Part shown: piece by piece, positions 11,735-22,063 of the stretch
Numbering within the stretch: position 1 is the stretch's first letter
How the letters are laid out: the number at the start of each line of letters is the position of its first letter
DNA from: Oncomelania hupensis
Taxonomy: Eukaryota > Mollusca > Gastropoda > Littorinimorpha > Pomatiopsidae
Direction of reading: 5' to 3'
DNA length: 64,000 nt
Assembly: GCA_036898135.1 (NCBI GenBank)
Contig: CM072516.1
Span: 20,892,646 to 20,956,645, forward strand
Program-made: the position numbers and the translations under genes
The notes under the pieces: model-generated
The model's input: only the letters and a program-made list of their open reading frames with translations
Told to the model about the DNA's origin: nothing
The model's database searches: none

Positions 11735-12212
11735 TGTCACAGGCAGCATGTTATATAATATTCTAATTCTGCGCCTGTGCCATTGGTGATTCTTTGGTGA
11801 TAGTTTATGATAGGAATTGATAGGGATGAAGAGGGTGGAAAAGATATCGAGTATTGCGCAGTAGTAACTGTAGCTTTGTGAATAATAATGTATACGGTGT
11901 CATGTGAGCGATAACGTATTTTGCGTGGAATTGCCAATATTTACGGGACCTATATATAGACGGGTAAAGCTCATAAACGTTACGGATTTAAATGCGAGCG
12001 AGATAGGCCGAATGTCCTGAGTTTTCAAACTTATTCTATTTATCTATTTTCCTTGTCGGTGCGCCTGGGACCGAATGCGGCTTCCGAACCTATGAGTCGG
12101 ATAGCGGTGCTCGTGACCTCGCGCATTACGAAACAGTGCTAAAACCAATAATTAATAAATTTGGTTTTTTTTTATGAAATAATTTAACGGTCCTGGAAAC
12201 AGCTTCCTGACA
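11735..12212 (+). repeat. G1 5' LTR (478 bp, internally deleted)
   Basis: Aligns with 17717-18724 at both ends: the first about 280 bp and the last about 180 bp match. A central block of about 530 bp present in the 3' LTR is missing here, with the junction near 12010-12035. Ends are TGTCA and TGACA. Confidence 0.9.
11951..11958 (+). promoter_or_regulatory. TATA-like element in G1 5' LTR
   Basis: TATATATAGAC followed by GGTAAAGCTCA is conserved in the 3' LTR at 17941. It is a plausible core promoter for the element transcript. Confidence 0.45.
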
Positions 12213-12214
12213 AC

Positions 12215-12232
12215 TGGCGAGCCGAGGCGGAA
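12215..12232 (+). promoter_or_regulatory. Putative primer binding site of G1
   Basis: TGGCGAGCCGAGGCGGAA starts two bases after the LTR end, and TGG is the expected complement of a tRNA CCA end. I cannot name the tRNA. Confidence 0.55.
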
Positions 12233-12259
12233 CTCGAGCTTGAAAAATTTTTCAAGCAT

Positions 12260-13340
12260 ATGCAATTTGAAGCTGAACAAAAAAGATTGCAAAGCGAACA
12301 TGTTCTCAAACAAAATCAAATGGAGGCAGACCTTAAGCTTAAAGAAGAAGAAATAAGAATAAAACAAGATGAACTTAAGGCTGACCTTAAGCTTAAAGAA
12401 GAAGAAATAAGAATAAAACAAGATGAACTTAAGCTTAGACAACTACAGCTTGAAGAGGATACAAAACACAAACAGCATGAGATTGAATTACAGCATGAAA
12501 AAAAAAAAAAAAAAAAAATGAGCATTTCGAATCTTCTGCTCAGTCAAAATCAAGGCCTAAATTACCTTTTTTTGATGATAGGCAAGATGACATTGAGTCA
12601 TACCTGTTTCGGTTCGAAAATCATGCTAATGCTGTAAAGTGGAGAAAAGATGATTGGGCCTCTATGTTAGCAGCATGTCTTAAAGGCAAAGCTCTTTCTT
12701 ATTACCATGAATTCATGACCAGTAAACCCAGGGAGAGGTTACGATGACCTAGTAAAACATCTCTTGCAACGATTTGTGTGTACCGAAAAGGGGTTTCGAG
12801 TCAAATTTAGGTCGGCAAAACCAGAACAGGCCGAAACATTCCCGGCTTTCTTGGACAGATTGAGGCGGTATTTTACCCGCTGGCTTGAATTGGCAGGGGC
12901 TGATAACTTTGCCGATTTGATCGACTTGATTCTTAGGGAACAACTGCTTCAGTCTTGTTCAGAGAAGCTGGTAACGTTCATTAGAGAATCGGGTTCCAAA
13001 ACGGCTGCTCAGATGGTTGAAACAGCAGAGCGATGGCGTGAAGTACACACCAAGGAAAATGTAGCTCGCTCTGGATTGACCAGTCCACTTTTGGATTATG
13101 TGGGCTATATATAATTCCCAAATCAAGATGGACACTATGGTGCTTCCAAGTTCACACCGGAATCGAACACTGATAATATCATTCAAAATCAGGTTCAGCC
13201 TGACTCAGTCCCTGAAAATGCCAATCAGCGTGGTACTAGATCATATAGAGGGCGAGGTAGAAATTGTTTTGGTTCAACCAAAGGGGCCACATGATGTACA
13301 ATTGTCCTGTTAAAGCTCAGGGACATGAAAAAGTGAATCA
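12260..13340 (+). pseudogene. G1 gag
   Basis: The N-terminus (12260-12495) is a charged coiled-coil rich in E, K, Q and R. It contains an exact-length 54-bp in-frame duplication (12326-12379 and 12380-12433, peptide ADLKLKEEEIRIKQDELK twice). A run of about 21 A (12498-12518) then shifts the frame. Capsid-like sequence follows (ESYLFRFENHA, WRKDDWASMLAACLKGKA, and from 12764 RFVCTEKGFRVKFR to the RWREV region). It needs another shift near 12740. A zinc-knuckle remnant (NQRGHMMYNCP, 13270-13310) lacks one cysteine. The capsid part resembles that of E2, E3 and O, with the shared feature LILREQLLQSC versus LILSEQLRESM in E3. Confidence 0.8.
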
Positions 13341-13730
13341 AGCATCTGTGGGCATGAGTGCTAGCAATGAGTTGCCAAGTCAGATCCAAACTTGTAATGG
13401 CTTTGTTAATGGCAAGGAGGCATTGATTATGCTTGATTCTGGCTGTACAACGGTTGGCATAAGAAGAGATTTGGTGCGATCAGACCAAATTTTGGACGAG
13501 CACATGTCTGTGACATTGTTCAATGGACAAACTGTTTCATTACCTTTGGCTCAGATAAACGTTAAATGTCCTTAATGTACAGGTTCAGTGAAAGCATGCA
13601 TTGTGGAAAATTCGGTCTGTGACGTTATTTTGGGTAAAATACCTGGCTCAACCTTTGTTTGTGCAGAAATTGCAGCGGCAGTACAAACAAGGGCACAAAG
13701 AAAAAATGAAGATAATTTAACCATCATCTT
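13341..13730 (+). pseudogene. G1 protease
   Basis: NGKEALIMLDSGCTTVGIR carries the aspartic-protease triplet as DSG. A further conserved stretch CDVILGKIPGS follows, and then VQTRAQ. A stop (13573) and frameshift separate the two parts. The PLYDLVLG-type motif seen in sister elements corresponds to CDVILG here. Confidence 0.75.
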
Positions 13731-16461
13731 CCCCTTTCTCATCGCCTGTTGTTCTTGTATAAAAAAGGACAAGACTGTCAGATTTTGTGTCACAGGGCAG
13801 TCTGTGGTGGAAGAGCAGAAGGGGTTGTGGTGTGTAATTGCAAGTTGTGGTGTGTTTGATTACGATAGCCGAGAACGTGCGGAACGTGCAGCGCATTGCG
13901 CAGTGGTTAGCGAGTGGGGAAAAGTACTCACTACTGGGCAGATCGTATTTGAGGGAGCTACAGAAAGGACGTGTGGTCTAGCGCTCTGTTTTCTGTGGTG
14001 TAGGGCTTAGACTGTTATCGACAGATTAGGATAAACTGGTCTGGAATACTAGTTAAAAGGTTGCTGATTTCTATGGTGGTAATACTCAAAGTGGAGTATA
14101 GTTATAGAAAGGCAAAGTTGTGGTAGTGTGGGTAGTTAGCGTGAGGTAGTGTCCGCTAGGAAAGGGCTACGAGTAGACTACATTTCGAACCGGTTGAAGT
14201 GTATTGTGTTGCTTCCTTACTGTCCGAGAACCTGGCGCCGCTATGTGTGAGTACATGAGGTCAGTGAGAGCAGGGAGGCTGTACAAAGGCAAAGGAAGGT
14301 GATGAGAGTGGTTGCTGTTGTTGTTGTGGTTCCAGATGTGGATACCATGATTTCAAGTATTATTTATGTTATATTCATTGGTATGCTCATGATTTCATTG
14401 CAAATAATTCCGCATTTTTGACCGATGTTATCATGAGAGAGACAATAACAATACTGAAGGGAAGTAACAAAACGAAAAACGGACAGCAGTTGTGTCCCCT
14501 CGAGCATCGAAGAACTTGTGTTGCGAGAGAAAGTTTAAAACAATGACAAGCAGGATATTGACAATGCAACAAGCATGTTACATTCGACATCGACCGATTG
14601 GGTTCACGTCTCAATGTCGTGCGACATCGTTAGACAGCATTCGATCGAGTGATCGCCTATCATCATCGCCATCCTTGTTGTCATCGTTATCGTCCTTTGT
14701 CCTCACAACCTCACCATCGTCTACATCGTCATTTTCCCTCAACCCCACCATTTCCTTGGTGATTGGACGTATAGAAGCCTGGCCTAGACGTCGCGGTGAA
14801 CTGTCCAAATCCTGCACTGACTGCAGGAGCCGTGTCTGCTGCCACCATCATCATCATCATCGCGCCGTCAGTGGCGAGTTGAAGGGGACGCCACACGTAT
14901 CGTCATCAATCCCGTGCAAGACTACAGCGACAAGCAGGGAGGATACTATCAATGGCCTTCAAGACCGCCACGCTGCAAGGACATCAAGACTCATCCAGTC
15001 AGGTGGGCTCTTTCCGTGTTGTCCCTCCTCCTTTGCACTTGACCCCCCCTCTTGTATTAGTACGTGCGAACACGTGGCACGCACGATTTGTACGCGGACT
15101 GGTTGGCTAGCAACCATCGATCATCCCACTGACGTGTCATTTCATTGTACCATTGATTGTTTATCAGCATTATTTTTCTTTTCATGTGTAAATGTTGTAT
15201 GTGTACGAGTGTGTGGTTTGAATGAATAAATAGTTTGGAAGTTGTATATATACTTGTTGTGTTTTCATCACTTCACGCCTGTTGGTAATCGTCATCCTGT
15301 CTGGGCTGTCTGCGTGTGTAAGGTGTTTGTTTGTGTCGTTTGCTTGGACGGGGTCGTGGCGGTGACATTTTGTATTGATTTTAGACAAGTCAATAAAAAT
15401 ACACAGTTTGACAGTGAACCAATCCCTGATATTGAAGCACTTTTTGCAAGTTTAAGAGACACATTTTATTTTACAAAAGTTGATCTGTCGAAAGGTTATT
15501 GGCAAATCCCAATGGCTGCCAAAGATAAAGAGAAAACGGCCTTCCGTACACCTCAGGGCCTGTTTCACTTTCTCAGAATGCCTTTTGGGTTGTCGACAGC
15601 ACCATCAACATTTGCTCGGATGATGAGAAAGTTGGACTTGGAGAAGTTTTCCTCTATAAGTCATTTTAGTCGCAACTGACACTTGGACTGGGAACTTGAC
15701 TGCTTTGGACCAACTGCTTACAGCATTGACCAAAAATGGTTTGATTGCTAGACCCAGTAAAGTTGAATGTGGTTTCCAAACCATAGATTTTCTTGGGCAT
15801 GTAGTGGGGAACAATGAACTAAGACCTGAGCAGAGTAAAGTTTCTAACGTCTTGTCCGTTTCAATCCCTCAAACGAAGCGACAAATACGCGCATTTTTGG
15901 GACTTGTTGGCTTTTACCGACGTTACATCCCTCAATTCGCTTCTTTGTGTGCACCATTGACGGACTTGACAAAGAAAAACTGTCCTACCAAAGTTAGGTG
16001 GAACCCTCAGTGTGAAAGATCCTTTGAGGCACTGAAACGTTGTTTGTCTAGTGATCCTGTTGTTGTTCTACCTGATTTTGCAAGATCGTTCATTGTAAGA
16101 TGCGATGCTTCCTCCACAGGCATAGGAGCAGTTTTGTTACAACAGCAGCTGGAGAATGCCGGTCTCCTACACCCAGTTCTGTATGCTAGCAGGAAGTTGT
16201 TAGACAGAGAAACTCGGTATTCCACCGTTGAGAGGGAATGCTTGGCATTAGTGTGGGCCGTGGATAAATTCCACAGATACCTGTTTGGTAGACACTTTGT
16301 GATAGAGACTGATCATTCGCCTCTTTCTTTATTGAAGAAATCTGGTCAATCAAACAGCCGTTTGTTGAGATGGTCTTTGGCCCTACAGGACTATGATTTT
16401 GATGTTTTACCAATTTCTGGTTCCATTAATTTTGAGGCGGATGTTTTGTCCCGACTCACAT
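13722..16461 (+). pseudogene. G1 reverse transcriptase and RNase H, split by a solo LTR
   Basis: RT starts at 13722-13787, up to VRF. It is interrupted by the solo LTR, and resumes at 15373 with IDFRQVNKN. RT continues with VDLSKGYWQIP and MPFGLSTAPSTFARMM. The catalytic-aspartate block expected near 15655 is missing through a short deletion that also shifts the frame. From 15696 the frame reads ARPSKVECGF, FLGLVGFYRRYIP and then RNase H with RCDASSTGIGAVLL, YSTVERECLALVWA, ETDHSPL and EADVLSRLT, ending at 16461. RNase H is the last coding domain; nothing resembling integrase follows. Confidence 0.88.
13788..15367. mobile_element. Solo LTR (1,580 bp) inserted in G1 RT
   Basis: It begins TGTCACAGGGC and ends GGTGACA, giving TGTCA...TGACA termini. 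It is flanked by the perfect 5-bp duplication TTTTG (13783-13787 and 15368-15372). Removing it together with one TTTTG makes the RT frame of G1 continuous across the junction. An AATAAA-type signal lies near 15221. The 245-codon frame inside (14492-15229) has no domain and is taken as chance. The LTR is not a copy of the G1 LTR beyond its first dozen bases. Confidence 0.88.
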
Positions 16462-16478
16462 AGTTCTATTCATGGGGG

Positions 16479-16676
16479 TGGCCTCGTGGCGCAGTGGATA
16501 AGTCACCGGTTTCCTATGCCGAAGGTCGCGGGTTCGATTCCCGCAAGGGGCGAACGTATGTGACTTAGGTACGAGACTATTGAGGTCACCGAGGGTTTTC
16601 TCCAGGCACTCCGGTTTCCTCCCTCCCTTCAATAATGGTACAGGACGCAGTAAATATAAAAAAAATCAAAAATAAA
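16479..16676 (+). mobile_element. tRNA-derived SINE (tRNA-Arg-like head)
   Basis: An internal RNA polymerase III promoter is visible: A box TGGCGCAGTGG (16487-16497) and B box GGTTCGATTCC (16531-16541) with a perfect 5-bp T-stem (GCGGG/CCCGC). The anticodon-loop equivalent TTTCCTATG holds CCT, and the head resembles tRNA-Arg(CCT). The acceptor and D stems no longer pair well, so this is not a working tRNA. The body contains GAGGGTTTTCTCC and CTCCGGTTTCCTCCC, a motif seen in several invertebrate SINEs, and ends in an A-rich tail (about 16650-16676). Confidence 0.75.
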
Positions 16677-16853
16677 TATTAGATTTTCTTTCCGTCTTCT
16701 AATAGCGATCTCCGTGCCTTTACACCACCTGTTTGAGTGATGGATGTGTATTTGGTGTGTGTGAGGGTGGATGAGACAGGTGAGCGTGTATGTTGGTATA
16801 GATCGCCGCGCTTTGAGCCTGAATGATTTGGGAAAAGGCGCGTATAGCATCCT

Positions 16854-16921
<68 letters not shown>

Positions 16922-17700
16922 TTTATGCCCACTAATGCTTTTTTTTTTCTTTTGCTTATAATATTTTTCTGTGGATTTTGTGCTGCGTGCTATTGCTTTA
17001 TGCTTGCAGTACGGGGTGTGCAGTAAAAGTGACTGGACAAAGGGATACGATCTTTCATCATCTTGTGATTGTGTGCTCTTGGACAATGACTATAATCAAC
17101 TTCGGAGAGCTGGACACAGTGGATTTGGTTAGATGTATAGATATTTTTTTTTAAATATTAAAAAATGTATAATATTATTAAAATATGATTTTTGGTTATG
17201 TATTTGTATGTTTATGGATCTTTTGAGACTTTGTAAACCTTATAGGTTTGTTAACTAGTGTGTTTATTATGTATCTCGACCGGTAGAGTACATAAGGAAT
17301 TAAATGTACAGATTACTGAGTTAATCTTATATTTAAACATGGAATGGATATTGGCTGTTGTTGATTTATATATTAATCATGGGGAGTTCGGAAGAACTGC
17401 ACAGCTTTCCAAGTATAGTGGGTGGGGGACTTCTGGCGTTGTTCCATTAGTTCACGACTATACTAATTCTTGTTAATGTAGCGTGATGGGGAACTTTCAT
17501 AGTTCACGACTAGATGAGGGAGAAACATACTTGTTTAATGTACTGTTATGGTTGAGGTATACTCAAAATTGGTCTATTATGTTCTGTGGCGTTTTTGTCT
17601 GATTAATTTCTAGATTGATGTGTCATCGGTTCAATTCTTATTGTTGATTTAGAATTTTAAGAAAAAATAACTTTCCCTTTTGAGGGTCCGGTTTTTTTTG
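16677..17700 (+). other. G1 3' untranslated region with (ATT)n microsatellite
   Basis: No coding signal. An ATT triplet run of about 66 bp lies at 16855-16921. The rest is AT-rich and runs to the polypurine tract. Confidence 0.6.
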
Positions 17701-17701
17701 A

Positions 17702-17716
17702 CGGGGGAAAGGGTGA
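17702..17716 (+). promoter_or_regulatory. G1 polypurine tract
   Basis: CGGGGGAAAGGGTGA directly abuts the 3' LTR start, the expected place for the plus-strand primer. Confidence 0.8.
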
Positions 17717-18724
17717 TGTCACAGGCTGTATGTTATATAATATTCTAATTCTGCGCCTGTGCCATTGGTGATTCTTTAGTGATAGTTTATGATAGGAGTT
17801 GATAGAGATGAAGAGGGTGGAAAAGATATCGGTTATTGCGCAGTAGTAACCGGGTAACTGTAGCTTTGTCAATAATTAGGTATACAGTCTCATGTGAGCA
17901 ATAACGTATATTGCGTGGAACTGCCAATATTTATGAGACGTATATATAGACAGGTAAAGCTCAAAAACGTTACGGATTTGAATGCGAGCGAGATTGGAAG
18001 ATGAATAGGCCGAAGCAGACGAATTACATTTATAAACTTTTTCCATCATTGTGATATTTCTCTAAATCGTTTTGGCTGAAGTTAGGGCACAGTGAAGTGA
18101 ATATTTTGTGATAGGTGTTTCTCTCTAAATTTAATTGTAACAAAGTTCGTTTTGAAGTTATAATTATAATTGTGAATTGTGACTTTAATGCTTCAAAACG
18201 TCTGCTTCGACACGTGTGTGAGAATTTATTATTTGGATACTTTAGTTGGTGTGTGAAGGTTGGTAATGTTAATTTTGTTGGAGGTTTGGATTTTATAATT
18301 TCTTTGAAAGAATTTTGATTATTAGCAATTGATAGAACAAATATTAATTACGTAGACTTTAAATTGTGATGTAGCTTAATAACGTTTGCGCAAACTATTT
18401 TATATTGTTGAATGAAAGAATCCGTCATAAATTAAGTTAGAAATTCAAAGCAAGTGTTGTGTGAGTTAATTGTTTCCTATAACTTCATTCTTTGCTGTTT
18501 CTATTGTTTGGTGTTGTCCAGTGTCTTGAGACTTAAAATTAATTCTATTCTTGATCTATTTTCCTTGTCGGTGCGCTCGCGACCGAATGCGGCTTCCGAA
18601 CCTATGAGTCGGATAGCGGTGCTCGTGACCTTGCGCATTACGAAGCTGTAATAAAACCAATTAATAATATATTTGGTTACTTTTCATGAAATAATTTAAC
18701 GGTAATGGAAACAGCTTCTTGACA
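17717..18724 (+). repeat. G1 3' LTR (1,008 bp)
   Basis: Starts TGTCACAGGC and ends TGACA. It matches the 5' LTR at both ends and keeps the central about 530 bp lost there. TATATATA is at 17941-17948 and AATAAA at 18650-18655. Its right end joins directly to a broken RTE LINE. Confidence 0.9.
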
Positions 18725-21394
18725 GTCATCGTGTTGTCCAATGGCTTGTGTGATGGTCTGTCGGACTTCGTCGTTGGTGATGTGTTGGGTATAGGAAATG
18801 CCCAGAAGTCTTCTGTAGCACCTCATCTCCATGCTTTGTATTCTTCGTTGGAGATCTGCCGTGAGGGTCCATGCTTCGCAAGCATATAGGAAGATGGAGA
18901 TGACAAGAGAGCGCAGCAGTCTTACTTTGAAATGTAGACTGATGGTCCTGTCTTTCCAAATGGGCTTCAACCTTGTCAGGGCAGCAGTTGTTTGTGCGAT
19001 CCTGGAGAGGACTTCTTGCGGGACCCATTGTCTGATACAATGGCTCCAAAAAATTTGAAGCTATGCACTGTGTTGAGGGATTGGCCTTGGACTTTGAAGT
19101 CCGTGTTGATGCCATTGGTGTAGTTGGTCATCATTTTGGTCTTCTCTGCACTTATTTCCATCCCATAAGCTCTGAAGGTGGTATCAAGCCTCTATACCAG
19201 CTGTACAAGTTCTTGTTCCTCTCCAGCCAATCCATCAATGTCATCCGCAAAACGAAGATTGGAGACTGCTCTACCCCCTATGCTGACTGTGCCTTCATGA
19301 TCTGCAAGAGCATCTGACATGATGCGCTCTAGGAAAATGTTGAAGAGCGTTGACGCACACCGACCGATTGTTGTTCTGAACCAGTTCCCGATGGCGCTGT
19401 TGTGGAGGACTGCACTGGTAGCCTTGTCATACAGGCTTTTGATGACTTCAATAATTTTAGGGCTGATGTTGTACACTTTCATTGTTGCCCATAGAGCTGC
19501 ATGCCAGACTCGGTCAAACGCCTTCTTGAAGTCTATGAACACATGATATAGATGTTGTTGGTGCTGTAGGTATTTCTCGCAGATTATTCTGAGGTTGAAA
19601 ATCTTTTCAGTGGTACTTTGCCCTGCCCTGAATCCTGCTTGTTCTTCAGCTATGATTTGTTCAGCTTGGGGTTTCAACCTGTTGAGTATTATTTTCAGGA
19701 GGACCTTGCTGGGATGACTGATGAGGCTGATGGTGCGGTAATTTTCACACTCCTGAAGGTTACCTTTTTTGGGAAGAGTGATGACAAGCGACTGGGTCCA
19801 TGGTATAGGCCACTCCCCATTCTGCCAGATCTTGTTACAGATAATGGTGAGGGCATCAATCATCGCTTCTCCTCCTGCTTGTAGCAGTTCCGTGGGTATG
19901 TTGTCCACTCCCGCTGACTTCCCTTTCTTTAGCGATTGCACTGCTGCCTCAACTTCTTCCCGGAGAATTGGGAGGATTTCTTCTTCTTCTCTGTTCTTGG
20001 GACATGCTAGAACTGATGGGTCTCCATTTGGTGTATGGTTGTAAAGGTCAGAGCAGTATTCGATCCATCTGTCCAAGACTTCTTGTTCTTCTGTAAGGCA
20101 TATGCCAGACTTGCTTTGGATCGTGGAGTCTTTGGGCTGTTTGATACTCGTCAGCTGCTTCACAGTCTGGTAGGCCTTCTTGCTGTTGTTCTTGTTCAGA
20201 CTGTTCTCTATTTCTTGGCATTGATCTTCTATCCAGTTCTCCTTTGCTCTGCGCATGCCTTTTCGGATGTCATTATTGATTTTTCGGTAGACATCAGCTC
20301 CCTGTGAGGTGTTCTTTTTATTTTTCATCTCTCTTCGTTTATCACACAGATCCAAAAGTTCAGATGTAATCCACGGCTTCTTCTTTGGTCGGTGCTTGCC
20401 AAGGATCTCAGTGTCGGCATCAGCTGAGTTGAAGGTGGTGGTCATGGTGTTGACATCTACTTCACCAGCCCCCAAAATGAGCAGTGGTGCAAATTTCCCT
20501 CCAATTGTGGCCTGAAATAGTTCTGCCACCTCTGGGTCTTGCAGTTTGTCCAGGTCGAATTCAGTCTAGTGCACTTTGCTGTATTTACTCTCTTCAAGTG
20601 GAGCCGGAAAGACATCATCACGAGATCGTGTCACTTCCGATGTCTGCTCCCGGAAATGTGCGTGTCCAGCCAATGTTGATGCTTGATCTGAAGCGTTTCT
20701 TGACCATGATGTAATCTATCTGGTTGTGATGCTCCCCGCCGGGACTGTGCCATGTCCATCGTCTGGAGTTTTTGTGGAAACCAAGCGTGTTTGCCAGTAC
20801 CAGATTGTTGTATCTGGCAAACTCCAAGAGTCTCAGACCCTTGTCATTTGTCTCGTTGTTGCAGTGGGGTCAACATGTGTCTCCCCAGTTGTGGTGCGCA
20901 TCTTGGCCAACCTTGGCATTCCAGTCGCCTTGCACTATGACTATGTCCTTCTTCGGCACTTGGTCAAGGACCGCCTGTAGATTTTCATAAAAATCCTCCA
21001 CTTCGCTGTCGTCATAGTCTGATGTTGGGGCATAGGCCTGGATTATGGTGAAGTTGAAAGGGGCTGCTCTCAGGTGGATGGTAATGAGTCTACTGGAGAC
21101 TGGGCCGCAACCCATGACAGTGGCTAGAATGTTCTTGTCGACCAAGAATCTAACGCCGTGTTCGTGCCTGTCATCTCTACCTCTGAAATAGAGCTTGTGG
21201 CCTTTGTCGGTCGTTGTTTCACCTAGGCCTTTCCAGCGCAGTTCGCTGATGCCTAGAATGTTCCATTGATAGTGTTCCAGCTCGTGGGCCAGTTCTTCTA
21301 ATTTTCCTTCCGCAGTTAGGGTCCTGACATTCCAGGTTCCTATGACGATGTTGTTTCTCGTGCGGATCTTGCTAAATGTATCTGAAACAGTATC
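18725..21394 (-). pseudogene. RTE-like LINE, copy B (near-complete endonuclease, 3'-truncated)
   Basis: The endonuclease is well kept (21400-20870): GTWNVRTL, SELRWKGLGE, QAYAPTSDYDD and GDWNAKVGQ. A broken stretch at 20620-20530 follows, where the SDH block is frameshifted. The 445-aa frame 20529-19192 carries ILGKHRPKKKPWIT, AGFRAGQSTTEKIF, FIDFKKAFDRVWH and LRFADDIDG. A deletion has removed the GVRQGC-type block (near 19350). The C-terminal part runs to EVRQTITQAIGQHDD and stops where the G1 3' LTR begins at 18724, so the final about 100 codons and the 3' tail are gone. It is the most informative of the three copies for the endonuclease. Confidence 0.88.
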
Positions 21395-21460
21395 AGACAA
21401 TGGGTCCCGACAAGAAGTCCTCTCCAGGATTGCACAAACAACTGCTGCCCTGGCCCGGGT
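21395..21460 (+). repeat. Inverted fragment of the same RTE family
   Basis: On the plus strand it reads SDNGSRQEVLSRIAQTTAAL. This is the segment just after the RT palm that copy B itself carries on the minus strand near 19000. It lies head-on against the 5' end of copy B. Confidence 0.85.
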
Positions 21461-21608
21461 AATTCCAGAAAATTCTGAACATTATCGACCGACGAAAATT
21501 ATCAACATTATACAAAGTCTTTTCTAGCAAAAGCGCAAAATCAAATCAAAGGTAAATACACGCTATTATTGCATGCTTTGCAAAACAAATGATCGGATCT
21601 ATCAAACG
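21461..21608 (-). repeat. Fragment of an E2-like gypsy LTR
   Basis: Matches the E2 LTR around 45970-46162 in the same orientation: TATCGACC, TTATACAAAG, GCGCAAAATCAAATCAAA, then GATCTATC, GCGTCTC and terminal GTAACA. Only the last about 150 bp (plus-strand reading) is present, with many substitutions. Confidence 0.75.
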
Positions 21609-21654
21609 CGTCTCAGTCGTAACAGACTGTTTCAGTGTATAGTTTTTCCTTCTT

Positions 21655-21750
21655 CCCCCTTCCAGGTCGCCTAGGATTGTGCTCAGTCGTCTGAGCGTCA
21701 GACTGTGCACCCAAGGCATGATAAAAAATTAAATAAATAAATAAATAAAG
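21655..21750 (+). repeat. Fragment of dispersed retroposon family S1
   Basis: CCTAGGATTGTGCTCAGTCG and GCGTCAGACTGTGC match the S1 copies at 21805 and 35107. It ends in AAATAAAT repeats. Confidence 0.6.
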
Positions 21751-21804
21751 AGAAAGGTAATATACATCTTTCATCTAAATTTATTGTACTATCACTCCAT
21801 CGCA

Positions 21805-22063
21805 TGGACTTTAAAGATCATGAAGCTCATGTCCTAGACGGGAGAATGCTGGCTACAAAAAACAACAACATCAACATCCAGGACGAACTCGGTTCCTTCT
21901 CCACATCCCTGGTCGCCCAAGATTGTGCTCAGTCGCCTGGGCGTCAGATTATGCGCCCAAAGGTTGCAGGTGGGTGCCTCGGGTATCTTGAGTTAGATCC
22001 TATATCGACCAGCATCTTGAGCAGCTCGTGGACTGGAAAAGTGCTTTATAAAATTAATTAAAG
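21805..22063 (+). mobile_element. Dispersed retroposon S1, copy 1 (SINE-like)
   Basis: About 260 bp alignable with 35107-35365. Shared blocks are GGACTTTAAAGATC, CTCATGTCCTAGACGG, GATTGTGCTCAGT, GCGTCAGA and GAGTTAGATCCTATATCG. The end is GGAAAAGTGCTTTATAA. The terminal GCGCTATATAA-type tail is typical of LINE-mobilised SINEs. I see no clear A/B boxes. Confidence 0.65.

Larger units (their letters stand above)
11735..18724 (+). mobile_element. Ty3/gypsy element G1 (Gmr1-like, integrase lost)
   Basis: Both LTRs start TGTCACAGGC and end TGACA. Order on the plus strand: 5' LTR, PBS, gag, protease, RT, RNase H, 3' UTR, polypurine tract, 3' LTR. No integrase is present either before RT or after RNase H. 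The protease is followed by the peptide VQTRAQ, which in E2, E3 and O lies just before integrase. Here it runs almost at once into the RT start, so the integrase was probably deleted from between protease and RT. The element is further broken by a solo LTR within RT, a SINE after RNase H and many frameshifts. No target-site duplication is visible (flanks TTCAG and GTCAT). Confidence 0.85.

Noticed and set aside
14492..15229. 245-codon plus-strand frame
   Set aside because: It lies wholly inside the solo LTR, has no domain and shows serine/histidine runs from CATC repeats.
16480..16552. Functional tRNA-Arg gene
   Set aside because: The T-arm and boxes are good, but the acceptor and D stems do not pair properly and a SINE body with an A-rich tail follows.
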